Of a DNA stretch of 64,000 bases, positions 46,180 to 58,767 are shown piece after piece. Below the pieces are notes generated by a model. The model made no database searches. It worked only from the letters and a program-made list of their open reading frames with translations, and was not told the DNA's origin. Position numbers and translations under genes: made by a program. The stretch covers positions 172,620 to 236,619 of the forward strand of contig SCFE01000001.1 in NCBI GenBank assembly GCA_004352715.1, in the 5' to 3' direction. This DNA is from Hofstenia miamia. Its lineage: Eukaryota > Xenacoelomorpha > Acoela. How positions within the stretch are numbered: position 1 is the first letter of the stretch; every line of letters begins with the position of its first letter.

Positions 46180-49100
46180 ATTTACTCCACAACAAATAGC
46201 TACCAATGACGCCATACCATTTTGTGTTAAATATATAAATTTATCTTTGCTCCAACAACTGTTGTTAGGAATTATAGAATAATTCTTTGAAATTTGGATG
46301 CAAAGAGTCAGAAATTTCCTTACATAGTGTCTTCAAAAAAAACTCTGACACATCAAAACACTTTCAATATTGTATTTTTACGCTAAATTATTCGAATAAG
46401 TATATTATTTATTTCCATTAAAAACATGTTCATGTTAATAGTTAAAAATTATATATATGTATATAAATTTTAATGAATTTTATATCATTTTAGTTTTGCA
46501 AAATCTACTTAAAGCATTATTATATAACATAAGTTCTATATTCTTATTCAAATTTTATAAAATCCCACCCAATACATTTAAAATATAACTGTGTATTGCT
46601 AAGATATTTTGTTATAAATTCTACTTTTTCAAATACCGAGAATGACATACAAATGCAAGCTATTTAATTTCACTAGAAAAATGCACCATACCCGATCAAA
46701 AACTAAAAAAAACTTGAATTTAAATAATTAAGACTATTTGCAAGTTGTGAAAACATATTGACACTAAAAAACACTTTGAATGAATTTTTAAAAATTTATA
46801 ATTACAATATAAAATCCTTAATATGATGGAGTTTCAATGAACATTATGCATCTGCGTAAAAGAAATTTTTTATATTCTGTTGTGGTGAAGTTCTAAATAT
46901 AAGACATAAATTCAACAATCCATTAATGGAATATCCTTTTTGTGAAAATTCAATAACAGAATTCCAAATTTTCAACTTTATTGCAAGTAAATTATTGTCT
47001 TTTTATTTAAAATCATTTTATAGTTGCGTTTTAAATATGCCATAATCATAAGGGGCTGTTCTACAATTTTTGTTTATTCATTTATCATGTGGAAATTTGT
47101 TTTTATATTTTAACCTCCAGTAAAGCTTAGAAATTGGAGAAATTCTCAGCACACTTTATCTTGTTAGTTTTCAAGCAAGAAGTCTACATTCTGAACTCTT
47201 TAATTTAGAAAATTTTTTTTATACTTTCTCACATTTTCTAATCTTTACCAGAAGTTCTAAATCCACTTCCAAACTCATTAACATAAATATTACGTTTCCA
47301 AATTTTTCCTCTTAAGTTAGAAATCGAATGTCAGCAAAATGCAATATTTTAATTTTAACAGATGTTAGTGACAGCAATTTATTATATCACTTTATGGATA
47401 ATGCCTTCTGCAGCTCAATGCATAATTAATTTTCAGATTTTTTTTCAAATAAAACTGTTCCATATTTTACTGGAATCAGAGAAATATGCATTTAAATAAT
47501 AAATTACTAATATATTTATATTGCAGAGTTTCTGCTGATTTATTGGCACCATGATTTTATATAGTTATAGAAGTTCTTGGAAGCTGAAAATCTTTGTGTT
47601 AACTATAAATTACTGGGTATTATTAATGCACAAAAATTTCTTAAAACCCTTAAAACCACTGATATGATCGATTATTATCATATGATCCTGATTACAATTT
47701 ATTAATCACGAGCAAAAGTTGATTACGTCTATTAATTTACTGCTATTCAAATTTTCCTAAGACACTTGTTGACGCCTGTGATTGTAAATGGATATAAATA
47801 GACTAGCTATTCCACAATTTCAAGGTGAATATTCGCATTTTACCACTTTAAAAAAGTAAAAATAGTATTGAAATTATAAAGTTTTGGAAGATGCACTTCT
47901 TCTCTGTACACTTTGCAAGCATCATTTTTATTTATGGACAAAGAGGCATTTGACATCAGAGCAAGTATGTAGACAGTAAAGAAATGTTGCTTCAGTTATC
48001 TCAAAAGACGACTCCTTTATGACGCTTGCCATGCTAATTAGAGTTCAGGATAAATACCTAAGAATTTGAAAAGTGAAATCTAGGTTATACGGTTGTTGTT
48101 GTTGTTGTTATTGCACTATAATATTTGAAGTACTTAACTATAGCAATATTTAGTTATGTAAACCTAATTATTATGCAATAGATATAATGACAATCAGGAA
48201 ATAGTTAATGAAACAATATCTTTATATTTTTCTAAATATCATGTAATATAATTGTTACAACATTTGTCTCATCGTTATAAGGTTATGATGGGAATGTTTG
48301 CTAAACTGTCTCTTAACAATACAAGTATGAAATATAAAATGTTGAATTTCTGGAAAATTTTGAAGTTTTAAACTTATTTTTAATCTCTTTTCTGAAATTC
48401 CCATTTAGTTCAACTTCCTCCTAACTTTTGTACACAATGTTTCAATTTTATGTAATTTGGATATATCAATTAATTGCGGCAATTACTTTGTACGAAGTAA
48501 ATATATATTCTCAAGGACTGTGTACATATTTAGGCTTCTTTGATAAAACTGCGTTCAAATAACATTATTAAATAAGTTTTTATGAAATTTTATGAAATAA
48601 TATCACTGTTCGATAATGAATATACCCTTGTGGACGCAGGTAGGTTTTTTATACTTCCAAAACGCTTTCTCCTCAGACGCTATTGATGCGAAAAGTGCTG
48701 CAAACGGTGTATCAGCACAAATAAATTTGGGAAAAGTTCTTTCAGTTCAATTTCAATCATTCATCACTGGCTTATGTAAACTAATGTTATCGTTAGGAAC
48801 ATGTTTAGCAGTGAGTTCTTGAAGAGAAATGAGAACCAGTTGCATATAATCTTGAAGAATTGATATCGACCATTACAATCCCAATTACTTAATCCAAAAT
48901 TCTTAATGTAAATGAAGTGAACAAACTATCTGAAGTATTTTGGTGGACAGATTGAAACGTGAATCAATCCTAAGCGTACCAGCGATTGAGGTTTTCTTAG
49001 TTACGATGCAGTGCAACTTATTTCGGAGCGAATTCAAGTAATGATCGTTAAGACCTTTACTATTGAGAAGTTCAATATTTATCGTGGCATCTAGTTTTTC

Positions 49101-49782
49101 AATATTGAAATTCCTTTGCAGACTTACCCAACAAAAAATCAACTATTAATAACCTCCTTTGAAATTGCTGTGATTGCTTGCCCAACTATCCCAGTAATGA
49201 TAATCCTATAAATATTACTAAAAAAATATAGTAGCATCCACTAAATATATTTAGGTGACAGAGAAAATAGAAAAGTTTTCTATATCAGATGATGGTTCCT
49301 TAATGCTAATCCACCAAAACATTCGATCGTTACATAGATACTCTAAGACATTCCAATGTAAACTGCTCACCATTGCTACAATGTAAGTTTGAACCTATGT
49401 TATTTCTCATCTGTCAATAAAACCCATTGGAACAAATTTGCCAATCATATTTGGAGGAATTATTTTTTACGTGACTGACTTCATTTCATTGTGGTTTGTC
49501 CTGCAGAAATAAGTGGATAAGCCAACATTCAAAGTTTAATTCACTAAGGGCAGTTGTTTTTTAAGAGGGTTTATTAAAAACTGCAAACACCGTTTTTGCT
49601 TAGTGTTATTTATTAAAGCACAAAGCTCCAAAAGTGTTACATAAATTCAAATTTTCATTATTTAAAAATAGAATATCTATAATTTTTGTTGGAAGGTAGA
49701 TCTTTGTATTTCTATAATTATTTTCTGTAAATAATATGTAATTGTGTCATTTTGATTATTTTGTTTAAAAATAATGTTTTAG
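46176..49782. other. Intronic AT-rich DNA
   Basis: Long AT-rich stretch inside the DPP-like gene. ORFs such as 48616-48822 (+) and 48903-49142 (-) have no family features. A short TTG run lies near 48090-48110. See the intron entry for weak exon candidates. Confidence 0.45.
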
Positions 49783-49855
49783 GCACATTGAAATCCTTTT
49801 CAACTCATCAACTGATGTCAGAATGTGTCAATGGATACCACAGACAAATGATATA
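49783..49855 (+). CDS. DPP6/DPP10-like gene, exon: propeller blade segment
   Basis: 73 bp; the first base completes a split codon and the exon ends in phase 0. It encodes HIEILFNSSTDVRMCQWIPQ and TNDI. This fits the family segment that precedes the '(F/W)xNxxYY' strand, where relatives read '...LQYAxWxPxGxxLxF'. Acceptor TTTTAG|G, donor ATATA|GTAGGA. Phase agrees with the next exon. Confidence 0.7.
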
Positions 49856-50774
49856 GTAGGAATTTAGAGCATGGTATTATTAAAATTGAATAATTTTCTC
49901 AATCTTCGGAAACTTTGCTATTCTAATTGTACCTTAATCATGGACTGGTAATTTGCTGTCACAAAACACGAAAAGAACCAATAAGATGCTCTTGCAAATA
50001 GCAAATTGACTAAAATTTTGTCCAAGTATTCAAATGTCACTAAATCTTTTTACAATCATTTAATTCGCTTTGATACAAACGAACGGTTCGTCAAGCAAAT
50101 TGGAGGGTTTCTCAAGTAAAGAAATACAATAGATTTTTTGAAATGCTGCATCTCAAGACATAAATCTTTGCTCTAGATTTGTACTGTGTAGGTCTATATT
50201 TTGTATTTTCAATGCACATCAAGTAATTGACTTTGAAATGTAGAAATATGACTGTTTATCATTAATGGACTCATATTATTCTAATGCAATTTTCGTTATT
50301 TAAAATATTTAAAAAATTTTAAAAAGTATGGATCAACATGGAAAATTCTTTGATTTTATTACTTAAATGGACTTATTACAACAAATACTGGTCTGCGGCA
50401 GAATGCCTTTATGCCCTCATTTTTTGCTTGGAATTATTTGGAATTGATGGATGTACTTCTATTCATAGTTTATGATAATATGTGGAATATCAAATTACAA
50501 TGTATTACAAATATGGCAAAAAACCATAAACTGCTGCAAGACAAACCAGCTACTTCTGCGGCGGAGTACCACACATTGCAGTTCACTATGGAATTCCTTT
50601 CAAACAGCTAGATTACTGTAATTATATTATTGCGCCTCACTTCCGGTAGATCTAAATGCAGTTCGAATCATGTGTTACTGGAAGAATTAATATATTGATT
50701 ATTGTAACGTATGTCGCAAAATCCATCTGAAGCGAGCTTTTTTTACAAGATAAACATTGTTAAAGTAATTTTAG

Positions 50775-50889
50775 ATTGCAAACATCGCAAATAAAGGATT
50801 ATTTTATCTGAAACGCAATCAAGAACCAGTCAAATTAGAAACTTCCAATCCATTTTATTCATCAGGAGTTCCTGATTTACTCTATGAAA
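50775..50889 (+). CDS. DPP6/DPP10-like gene, exon: propeller ending DLLYE
   Basis: 115 bp, phase 0 to phase 1. Encodes 'NIANKGLFYLKRNQEPVKLE' then 'TSNPFYSSGVPDLLYE'. It aligns with the family stretch '(E)NNIYY...iR.t..GkegviyNGi.DWlYEEE', with matching strand order and the conserved D-x-L-Y-E end. Acceptor TTTTAG, donor GAAA|GTAAGT (perfect consensus). Confidence 0.87.
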
Positions 50890-52085
50890 GTAAGTATGAT
50901 ATTTTAGATAACAATATATATACATCGGCCCAATGGCTTCAAATTCTTACATATGAAATTATAAGTACACAATTTGTCTTTGAATGCATTTTAGTTTTGT
51001 GATTACAGAGGTTGTAAAATTTGCTACTATCAGCATCGGAGTTAGTTCTTGAAAATAATCTGTAAAGCGCATCTTAAATTCCAAAAAGGCTAGAAAAATG
51101 TATTAGGATTTTGGAGTTTTGAACTACATGATTTTTGAATAGTTAAGAACAAAGTATATTTAATAAATATAATAATAATAATATCATTATTATTAGATAT
51201 TTTTGAAGGTCACAAATTTGATGTAGTGCTTCCTTTTAATAATTTAATGTACCTTTTATATTAGTGAGATACATGCTTAATAAATTATATTACAACATGG
51301 TATATATACATTCATATATATACATTCATATATTTATATATATATATATATAGATAGATAGATAGATAGATAGATAGATGGATAAATTAATTTTTATTTA
51401 ATGATGAAAGCGCATGTATATTGATAATGCTAAAATTTTTGTTTTTCTCATTTATGAATTTGCTCATATTGAATAAAATTCATTAACTGTGATTGCTCTA
51501 TGTTTTCAAAAATGTATTATTTTTTTAAAACTTTTTTAACTAGTTATGAATATTATTTCTCTAAAACATACATAGTCTACATTTTATCAAAATGGTTGCA
51601 TTATTTGCCTAGACATTATAATATTTATTGGATACAAAAATTGCTTTGGAATAATCAAGTTATGTTATTCTAAGCCATAAACATTGAAAAATAGTTATTC
51701 TTTTGCTAAAAATTTCATCTAAAATGTTTTTTTCAAATGTGACTTGCATGTCATTGGTGATTGGTTAAAAAGTTTGTAGTTTCCGCAGATAAAACTATTA
51801 TTATCAAAAAATGCAAATGGTTAATGCAAGCATAAGTGTAATGGGTCTGAAAAACCGACAGCAGTCCAATGAATATTAGGTTAGGTTCAAGTCATTTATG
51901 AAAGAACTTGATAGCATCTTTTGTACCTTAGAATTTAAGAGTTGCAATATATTCAATCTAATCATAATTAATGTAATCATAACATTGACTATTTATTGCT
52001 TGAGAATTCTTTTCAAACTGCTGTCCTAATGCAAATTATTCTTGTGCCTGAATTCATAAAAATCAATTTAAATTAAATAATTTAG

Positions 52086-52234
52086 ACGAAATTTTTCATT
52101 CCAATGAAGCAATTTGGTTCTCTGGCTCTGATTGGCTCGTCTATGCTGTTTTCAATAATGAAAATGTTTCAAATCATGAGTTTACATCATATGAATTTGA
52201 TGGAGTAAAGCAATATTCCATGCCATTTCCCAAA
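52086..52234 (+). CDS. DPP6/DPP10-like gene, exon: EIFHSNEAIWFS blade
   Basis: 149 bp, completes the split codon (Asn) and ends in phase 0. Encodes 'NEIFHSNEAIWFSGSDWLVY' and ends 'KQYSMPFPK'. Relatives read 'EEEIL.tHiAhWWSPDG.rLAy....Y.YPK', a hallmark region of the DPP4 family. The Glu-Glu pair that binds the substrate N-terminus in active DPP4 (the two Glu after DW-x-Y-E) is here E-N-E-I, so one Glu of the motif is replaced by Asn. Donor AAA|GTGAGT. Confidence 0.9.
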
Positions 52235-52342
52235 GTGAGTTTTAAATATAAGCTAAATATAAGCGATACTGTTTGATGAATTGATGAATTTTCGGGCAAT
52301 AATAATTATTATTGATTACCTATAGTCAATATTTATGTGTAG

Positions 52343-52434
52343 ATTGGTGGTGCTATACCTAAAGTTGCACTGGTTGTTTTCAATATTTCAAGTGAACAAA
52401 TTGTAAACGTTGATCAACCAATTGACTTCGATGG
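52343..52434 (+). CDS. DPP6/DPP10-like gene, exon: IGGAIPKVALVVFN strand
   Basis: 92 bp, phase 0 to phase 2, after a 108-bp intron. Encodes 'IGGAIPKVALVVFNISSEQI' and 'VNVDQPIDFDG'. It fits the family pattern 'aG..NP.i.l.V..l', a propeller strand followed by a linker. Acceptor GTGTAG, donor GG|GTGAGC. Confidence 0.87.
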
Positions 52435-52471
52435 GTGAGCAATTGTTCCTATGCAATATTTTCAACATATA

Positions 52472-52514
<43 letters not shown>

Positions 52515-53824
52515 GAATATATATATATATATATGTATATATATGTATATATACAAATATACGTGCTCTAGATACTATGGGATTTGTATCCACCGCCTGC
52601 ACTTTCTTATTTTCGATAGTATCCAGCGCTTTTTTTATGGAAAGCCAGAATAATTAATTTTATTCAAGAATGTTTACATTGCGCACTTGGTATAGGGGCT
52701 AATTTTTGATGTATGAGAATCAGGTTATTTCAAAAAAAAATATTTGCAACCGTATCCAGCGCCGTCCGCCATATAATCTAGCGCCTTGAAGACATTTTAA
52801 AATTTTACATGCAAAGCCCTTATACATATATATATATNNNNNNNNNNNNNNNNNNNNNNNNNNNNNNNNNNNNNNNNNNNNNNNNNNNNNNNNNNNNNNN
52901 NNNNNNNNNNNNNNNNNNNNNNNNNNNNNNNNNNNNNNNNNNNNNNNNNNNNNNNNNNNNNNNNNNNNNNNNNNNNNNNNNNNNNNNNNNNNNNNNNNNN
53001 NNNNNNNNNNNNNNNNNNNNNNNNNNNNNNNNNNNNNNNNNNNNNNNNNNNNNNNNNNNNNNNNNNNNNNNNNNNNNNNNNNNNNNNNNNNNNNNNNNNN
53101 NNNNNNNNNNNNNNNNNNNNNNNNNNNNNNNNNNNNNNNNNNNNNNNNNNNNNNNNNNNNNNNNNNNNNNNNNNNNNNNNNNNNNNNNNNNNNNNNNNNN
53201 NNNNNNNNNNNNNNNNNNNNNNNNNNNNNNNNNNNNNNNNNNNNNNNNNNNNNNNNNNNNNNNNNNNNNNNNNNNNNNNNNNNNNNNNNNNNNNNNNNNN
53301 NNNNNNNNNNNNNNNNNNNNNNNNNNNNNNNNNNNNNNNNNNNNNNNNNNNNNNNNNNNNNNNNNNNNNNNNNNNNNNNNNNNNNNNNNNNNNNNNNNNN
53401 NNNNNNNNNNNNNNNNNNNNNNNNNNNNNNNNNNNNNNNNNNNNNNNNNNNNNNNNNNNNNNNNNNNNNNNNNNNNNNNNNNNNNNNNNNNNNNNNNNNN
53501 NNNNNNNNNNNNNNNNNNNNNNNNNNNNNNNNNNNNNNNNNNNNNNNNNNNNNNNNNNNNNNNNNNNNNNNNNNNNNNNNNNNNNNNNNNNNNNNNNNNN
53601 NNNNNNNNNNNNNNNNNNNNNNNNNNNNNNNNNNNNNNNNNNNNNNNNNNNNNNNNNNNNNNNNNNNNNNNNNNNNNNNNNNNNNNNNNNNNNNNNNNNN
53701 NNNNNNNNNNNNNNNNNNNNNNNNNNNNNNNNNNNNNNNNNNNNNNNNNNNNNNNNNNNNNNNNNNNNNNNNNNNNNNNNNNNNNNNNNNNNNNNNNNNN
53801 NNNNNNNNNNNNNNNNNNNNNNNN

Positions 53825-53857
<33 letters not shown>

Positions 53858-53940
53858 TTATATACATGCATATATATATTATATATACATATAGACATAT
53901 ATTTATATATATAATATATATATATGTATAAATGTATGTG

Positions 53941-53986
<46 letters not shown>

Positions 53987-54367
53987 TGTATATAAAGATT
54001 ATATATATATATATATATTATATATATATACATATATATAATATAAATATATACACATATATATATATATAATATATATATATATATTCTAAATCAGCGA
54101 AGTAAGCTCATTTCAACTAAGCAAAAACTAACTATGTAAAGAAACATACTTTTCCAATTGGGGCATAATTTCTATGTTGTGGTAAAAATATAGAATCGCT
54201 ACTGCTATTCATTGATTTTCGGAATGTATGGAAGAGATCTCAAAACCAGGGCTTAAAAATGTTGACTTTCAATATTTTGTTGAACTGATTCAAGGAAACC
54301 TGAAAGCCTCCAAATTGAATGCACTATTTATTGAATAGGTTCTTATTTTTTCTAGTTTTCACAAATC

Positions 54368-54409
<42 letters not shown>

Positions 54410-54445
54410 GAATTTAGTATTCAATTTTACTTGTTTTATATTTAG
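52435..54445. other. Intron with AT satellite and 987-N gap
   Basis: Contains TA arrays at 52471-52552, gap 52838-53824, AT satellite at 53825-54088 that shares segments with 44078-44200, and a TA array at 54369-54406, just before the next exon's acceptor. Confidence 0.85.
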
Positions 54446-54704
54446 TTCTTATTTATTATCTGTAACAACATCACCCCAGCATCTTATTTGCATTTGGAAA
54501 ACCCGTGCGCAAACTGAAATAAATGTTGTAGCTTATTCCCCTTGGGATGGATCTCAAGTTCGCGTCATCCACACAGAAAAGGATATAAATGGTTGGGTTG
54601 AGTTTGGATTTCCACCGTATGTTTTCAATGAAAGTATATACTACGCACGCTTAAGACAACAGTCTACAGATTCATTTCATCATATTTTCGTAGAAAACGT
54701 TGCA
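54446..54704 (+). CDS. DPP6/DPP10-like gene, exon: large propeller segment
   Basis: 259 bp; the first base completes a Gly codon and the exon ends in phase 0. Encodes 'SYLLSVTTSPQHLICIWKTR' with 'AQTEINVVAYSPWDGSQVRV', then 'NGWVEFGFPPYVFNESIYYA' and 'HHIFVENVA'. Relatives have 'YYITMVKW....kVaV.WLNRAQN.SIL..Cd...G', then 'W......PvFs.dg.kFff......G.FyHI'. The spacing and order agree over the full exon, making this the strongest single match to the family. Donor GCA|GTAAGC. Confidence 0.92.
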
Positions 54705-55882
54705 GTAAGCCTTGATATTATAAAAACAATACATATTAAGTACAATTTCTTTTCCTAATTTTATCTTTAGTCACATCCTTTGCAGTATTCTTCATTATTA
54801 ATTAAGTTTTTGTCAATTAGAATTTTTTTCACACAAGTCAAAGTTTCTTGTTTATTCATTTATAATAATAAAAAACTTTTTAAATTTTGTAAACAATTGC
54901 TAATGAAAAATTTGTCTTTTTCTAGGAATTGTTTAATATTTTCACCTATTGTATTATTTGAGTACTGATGTTTATCAGAATGAGAAACATCTGCATATTT
55001 ACCTCATAGATTGGATTTAGATGAAAACGTCCTTTCTCTAAATGTCAGATATGGAAGTATAAAAAAGTTTTATTCTTAAAATTATCCGACTTATGAAAAG
55101 TTGGAATAGACTTTCATTAACCATCTTCACATTCAAGAGTAAATTATTTACAACATTATAGTAAGTAAAGGCAAGAGCCTGCAAGTATCCCATCTAGCAA
55201 AATGTATTATTAATTTCACAAAACTTTGTTAAGTCATAATCAGCATTATAATTGCAATCACCAAATAGTTTTATCTAAATTCTTTCAAAAACTCAATGCG
55301 TTATTTTAGCTTTCACATTATAAAACATTGAGTTTTTATTTCTTTCGAAGTGCATGCACCTGTTCCTCAATTAGATATTATGCATTTCACCACTTTAATT
55401 AAAAATTTTTAATAGTATTTGTAGTTATTACAAATTTTAGTAGAACTAGAACATATTACAATGATTAAAATTATTTTCTTAAAATTTTAAGATTTTCTTC
55501 AGAATGATTTACTTTATTTCTGCGTATACATTTTTGTTTAAATTCCTCATTAGTAGTTTTTTGCATTTTTGTTGGCTTAACTGAACAAAAAAATTGCTTG
55601 TATACATTGAAGCAAATTTTATATAGATGCATAGAAATTATTAAAACATAACTAAACCACACAAAAAGTAAAATTGTTTTTGCAGGAAATGCTAGTTTAA
55701 TACTTCTCATGCCTAAATTCTAATAGTATTAGACATCATTCTTTTAATTACATTTTACCAAGCTTCGCCAGCACAAACATGCTGAAATATAATACATATT
55801 AATTCATTTATTATAAAAATACGTGGTAGGCCAAACAGCATAATTGCATATTTCTTAGTAGTTCTTACTTTCAATATTTTAG

Positions 55883-55968
55883 AATTCTCAATCGCAGGGC
55901 TATTACATCACTCAGGGAGAATTTGATGTTATTAAAATTATTGGATTTGCTGGAAATACATCGGAACT
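55883..55968 (+). CDS. DPP6/DPP10-like gene, exon: ITQGEFDVIKIIGF
   Basis: 86 bp, phase 0 to phase 2. Encodes 'GYYITQGEFDVIKIIGFAGN' then 'TSEL'. It matches the family strand pair 'iTsG.WdV.kIlayde...kiYF'. The intron before it is about 1.2 kb and the one after it only 43 bp. Acceptor TTTTAG, donor CT|GTGAGT. Confidence 0.9.
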
Positions 55969-56011
55969 GTGAGTTTAAAAGTTCAAGTAGAACTTATATT
56001 CTAAAGTTTAG

Positions 56012-56184
56012 CTTATATATATCTGGGCAGAAATCCATTTTCTCCAGACATATATTCAAAGTCGAAGTTACTGGCAAAATCAATCCTTCGCAAATTCTTA
56101 CCGATAATGTCTTTGGAAAAGATTGCAACTATTTTGATGCTGACCTAAGTCCAAATCAAAGAAGTATTTACATTAAGTGCTTGG
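56012..56184 (+). CDS. DPP6/DPP10-like gene, exon: last propeller blade with paired cysteine
   Basis: 173 bp, phase 2 to phase 1. Encodes 'LLYISGQKSIFSRHIFKVEV' then 'GKDCNYFDADLSPNQRSIYI' and 'KCLG'. Relatives have 'iYFlSTE...rrrqLYs......' followed by 'C.YF.AsFS....fflL.CeGP'. The two Cys in 'DCNYF' and 'IKCLG' correspond to conserved cysteines. The upstream intron is 43 bp (55969-56011), GT...AG, with in-frame continuity of homology on both sides. Donor TTGG|GTAAGT. Confidence 0.92.
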
Positions 56185-58229
56185 GTAAGTTCCGTGATTG
56201 GATTGAGGTTGAAGATGCCATATAAATATATAAATGTGCGAATTTCAAAATTTTACTTTTAGGTAGATCAATGTTTAAAATGTAATGAATTTTCAAAATT
56301 TCTATCTAAGAATTGTACTGCTTCAATTTATTTTTTCTTTCTATACATCATAAATTTCCCAATTGCGTAAATAGCAGTTTAGAGAAAGAGATTATTTTTG
56401 CAGTATTTAACATAAAATTTTAATCACAAACATTCCTTGGTCAGCATAAGGAATTTGGCGAAACTATTATGTAACCATTTCATGCAATTATTTCATACTC
56501 TATGCACTGCAATAAAAAAAATTTAGTGAAAACCTGTTGTATATTGCTATGCTTACAAATTTGTTCAGAAATTAAGGGGTTCATGTTCTAGCTGGAATAC
56601 TTCATTCCATAAAATACTATTTTTATCAGTGTTGTCAAAATACACAAGAGCTTACAGATGTTCCATTTCAAAAATATATTAGTATCAGTTTACAATAAAT
56701 ATACTGAAAATAAGTGGAATAACAATTGCGTTTATAATAGAAACTTTGAGTGCTAGGGCTTTGACTTCAATTAGAGTGCTTTTCTCCAAACCGGGTCTAT
56801 TTGCAAGTAAAGAAATGGTTTTGATTTATTTGTAATCTCGTGCTCGTTAGATCTTTTTATTATCTTAATATTCGAAATGGGGAGACATTGAAAATTTATT
56901 AAAAAATTCTTATTCTGTATTGAAAACTAACGGGTGTCCGAAAAATTACTGATCCGTGAAATAACAGAGGAGCTTAGTTAACAAACAGATTGCCTTTCAA
57001 GCGTTTTCCCATGCTCAAAGTTTGGAAAGTAATTTGTTTAATGTTTGTGGTGATCAACATTTGAATCTCTATAGCGAAGTATGGATTCCTGGAGAAAACC
57101 CTTTCCTTCAGAGCACCTCATACGAAAAAATCAGCCAGGCTCAAGTTATTAGACCGAGCAAACAACAGCCCTTGAAAGATGCGAATTCCTGAATCCTGCA
57201 GAAATGAACACGTGATTCGGAATCGGTTTCTCTTAGGTGATGAAGAACTGTTACATAATATGCATGGAGAGATAGCCCCTTCTTCCAAATGTCATGAGAA
57301 AAACATGCTCAACTAAAATCATTCTCAGTTCAACAGTCAACACCATTTTCTTTCAACCTAGATTATTAAGTATTTTAAACTCGGAGTTCCACTTTTATCA
57401 TTTCCTTAAACAAAATACTTTAAGCCCAAAGTCTTCAGTGCACATTGACAAGAGTGCACTTAGTACATGCAAATCGGCTTGTCCTTATAAATAGATTCAA
57501 GTTCGTTTGAAATCAATTTAAGTTATTATGGTAAATACATAAACAAAAAGTACTAAACACCGACTGCATAAAAATTTTCAATGTTTAATGAAGTTCATGC
57601 TAAAAGTGAAATAAAATTCAACCAATGATTTTTCCACGACCTGGTTTGATACTTCAGGATAAAAAATATATTATCATATCTTAAGAATAATTTATAGTAT
57701 GCGAGTAGAGGGAACTGTTGCACATTGAACATCATTTCTAAGTTTTCTTAGTGATAGAGAAGATTCTCTAAATATGTGAACCCTGTTAATTGAAGTCTGT
57801 GCAATTCTTCATTAGTATTATTACAAATTACATTTTTTCAATAAGACCCCTTGCTTTTCATCCGACCAGATTCAATTATAATATGTACCAGCAGTGATGT
57901 ATTTAGGAAAACATAGGACAGTGTCTCACTTTCAGGTATTTAACATTGATTATTAAAAATAATTTTTTAATAAAAACTTAAGAACCAAAGTGGTAAAGTT
58001 CATTTTAAACATCCATCTTTAAATATTTTGGAAGGATCTGCCATACAGTCAATTGCACAATTGAGATTTCGCTTTTCTTTCGGAAATCTTGCATACGTTC
58101 CCATGTGCTAGTATTACTAAATTGAGATCATTATTTTGCAAAGATTGTTGAAATACTATTTTACGCTCTATAAGATTTAGACTGCTATGCTACAGAATGA
58201 TATCATTGCTATAATATTTAAGTATTTAG
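56185..58229. other. Intron with a mariner-like relic
   Basis: About 2 kb of AT-rich intron. It contains the transposase remnant near 56930-57200. The remainder shows no coding signal. Confidence 0.7.
56930..57200 (-). pseudogene. Mariner-like transposase C-terminal relic
   Basis: Minus-strand frame with 'LSLADFFVxGALKERVF' (x marks an in-frame stop), resembling the common 'P.DFFLWG.LK..Vy' segment after the last catalytic region of mariner-type transposases, and ending 'HGSVIFRTPV' before CGGGTGTCCGAAAAA, which resembles an element terminus. Internal stops are present. Fragment only; subfamily not assigned. Confidence 0.5.
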
Positions 58230-58376
58230 GTTCCTCTTTTCCAAAGTCATTTGTGGCATCATCAACAAATTTCAGTGAAAACTATCTCATTGAAGCTGAT
58301 GCATCAAAACTTCAAGCACTACAGAAATTGAAGATGCCCAAGAAATCATTTTTCCATTTTATAAATAATAACAACG
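58230..58376 (+). CDS. DPP6/DPP10-like gene, exon: end of propeller, start of hydrolase linker
   Basis: 147 bp, completes Gly and leaves one base (48 full codons). Encodes 'SSFPKSFVASSTNFSENYLI' and 'LQALQKLKMPKKSFFHFINN'. It fits the family stretch 'GPgvP.v.v.......f.lE.N..lk.al....mP........', which closes the propeller and enters the alpha/beta-hydrolase domain. Acceptor TATTTAG, donor CAACG|GTAATG. Confidence 0.85.
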
Positions 58377-58468
58377 GTAATGTGCATAACTTGTGGAAAT
58401 AGCATAAATTCATTTCTAAATTTTTAATTGACTGGAATCTTATTTTTGTACACATAGCTTTGATTTAG

Positions 58469-58727
58469 ACGTTGATATTGAATTAACAACGCCATCTGTC
58501 GTGGACGAGGCGCATCAGTATCCACTTTTAGTTTGGATTTCAGATACAGAAAGTTTGCAAGCCACATATAAATGGAGCTTGGCACTGAAGGATATGCTCG
58601 CTGCTTCATTGCACATTATGGTAGCACACGTAAACTTCAGAGGTATTAGAGGGAAAGGACACAACTTCGGATCTGCTTACTCATACTCTGATTTTACACC
58701 TGAAAAAGACATATCGGCTGCTATTAT
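58469..58727 (+). CDS. DPP6/DPP10-like gene, exon: N-terminal half of the hydrolase domain
   Basis: 259 bp, phase 1 in and phase 2 out, after a 92-bp intron. Starts 'DVDIELTTPSVVDEAHQYPL' and continues 'LVWISDTESLQATYKWSLAL', 'HIMVAHVNFRGIRGKGHNFG' and 'PEKDISAAIM'. Relatives have '..lp.qi..P..f....yPlLl.vdg.p', 'w......' and 'DGRGSGfQG...l......lG..e..DQi.Av'. The DGRGSG loop is diverged to NFRGIRGKG. The upstream alternative acceptor (58457) would give a stop, so the site at 58468 is preferred. The donor used is ATTAT|GTATAT, because it restores homology in the next exon. Confidence 0.85.
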
Positions 58728-58767
58728 GTATATTTTCAATATTGATTCATTACCTAGTGATATTTAG

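Larger units (their letters stand above)
42404..49782. other. Large intron region of the DPP-like gene with repeats; early propeller exons not located
   Basis: By comparison with the family, about 80 residues of propeller blades 1-2 should be encoded here. I see two weak candidates: 47387-47435 (acceptor ACAG, correct phase, encodes DVSDSNLLYHFMDN..., but no GT donor) and 47996-48041 (encodes VISKDDSFMTLAMLIR, resembling the ISPDxxF blade motif, poor splice sites). Otherwise the region holds (TA)n arrays, Penelope remnants and gaps. Confidence 0.5.

Noticed and set aside
55923-56225. 100-codon ORF as an independent gene
   Set aside because: Its first third is out of frame with the DPP-family match. 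The homology is split by a 43-bp GT-AG intron.
58501-58767. Single ORF ending ...SLPSDI stop as the terminal exon of the DPP-like gene
   Set aside because: Splitting at ATTAT|GTATAT and TTTAG|GTATTT restores gap-free alignment up to the Gly-Lys before the elbow, so the stop lies in a 40-bp intron.
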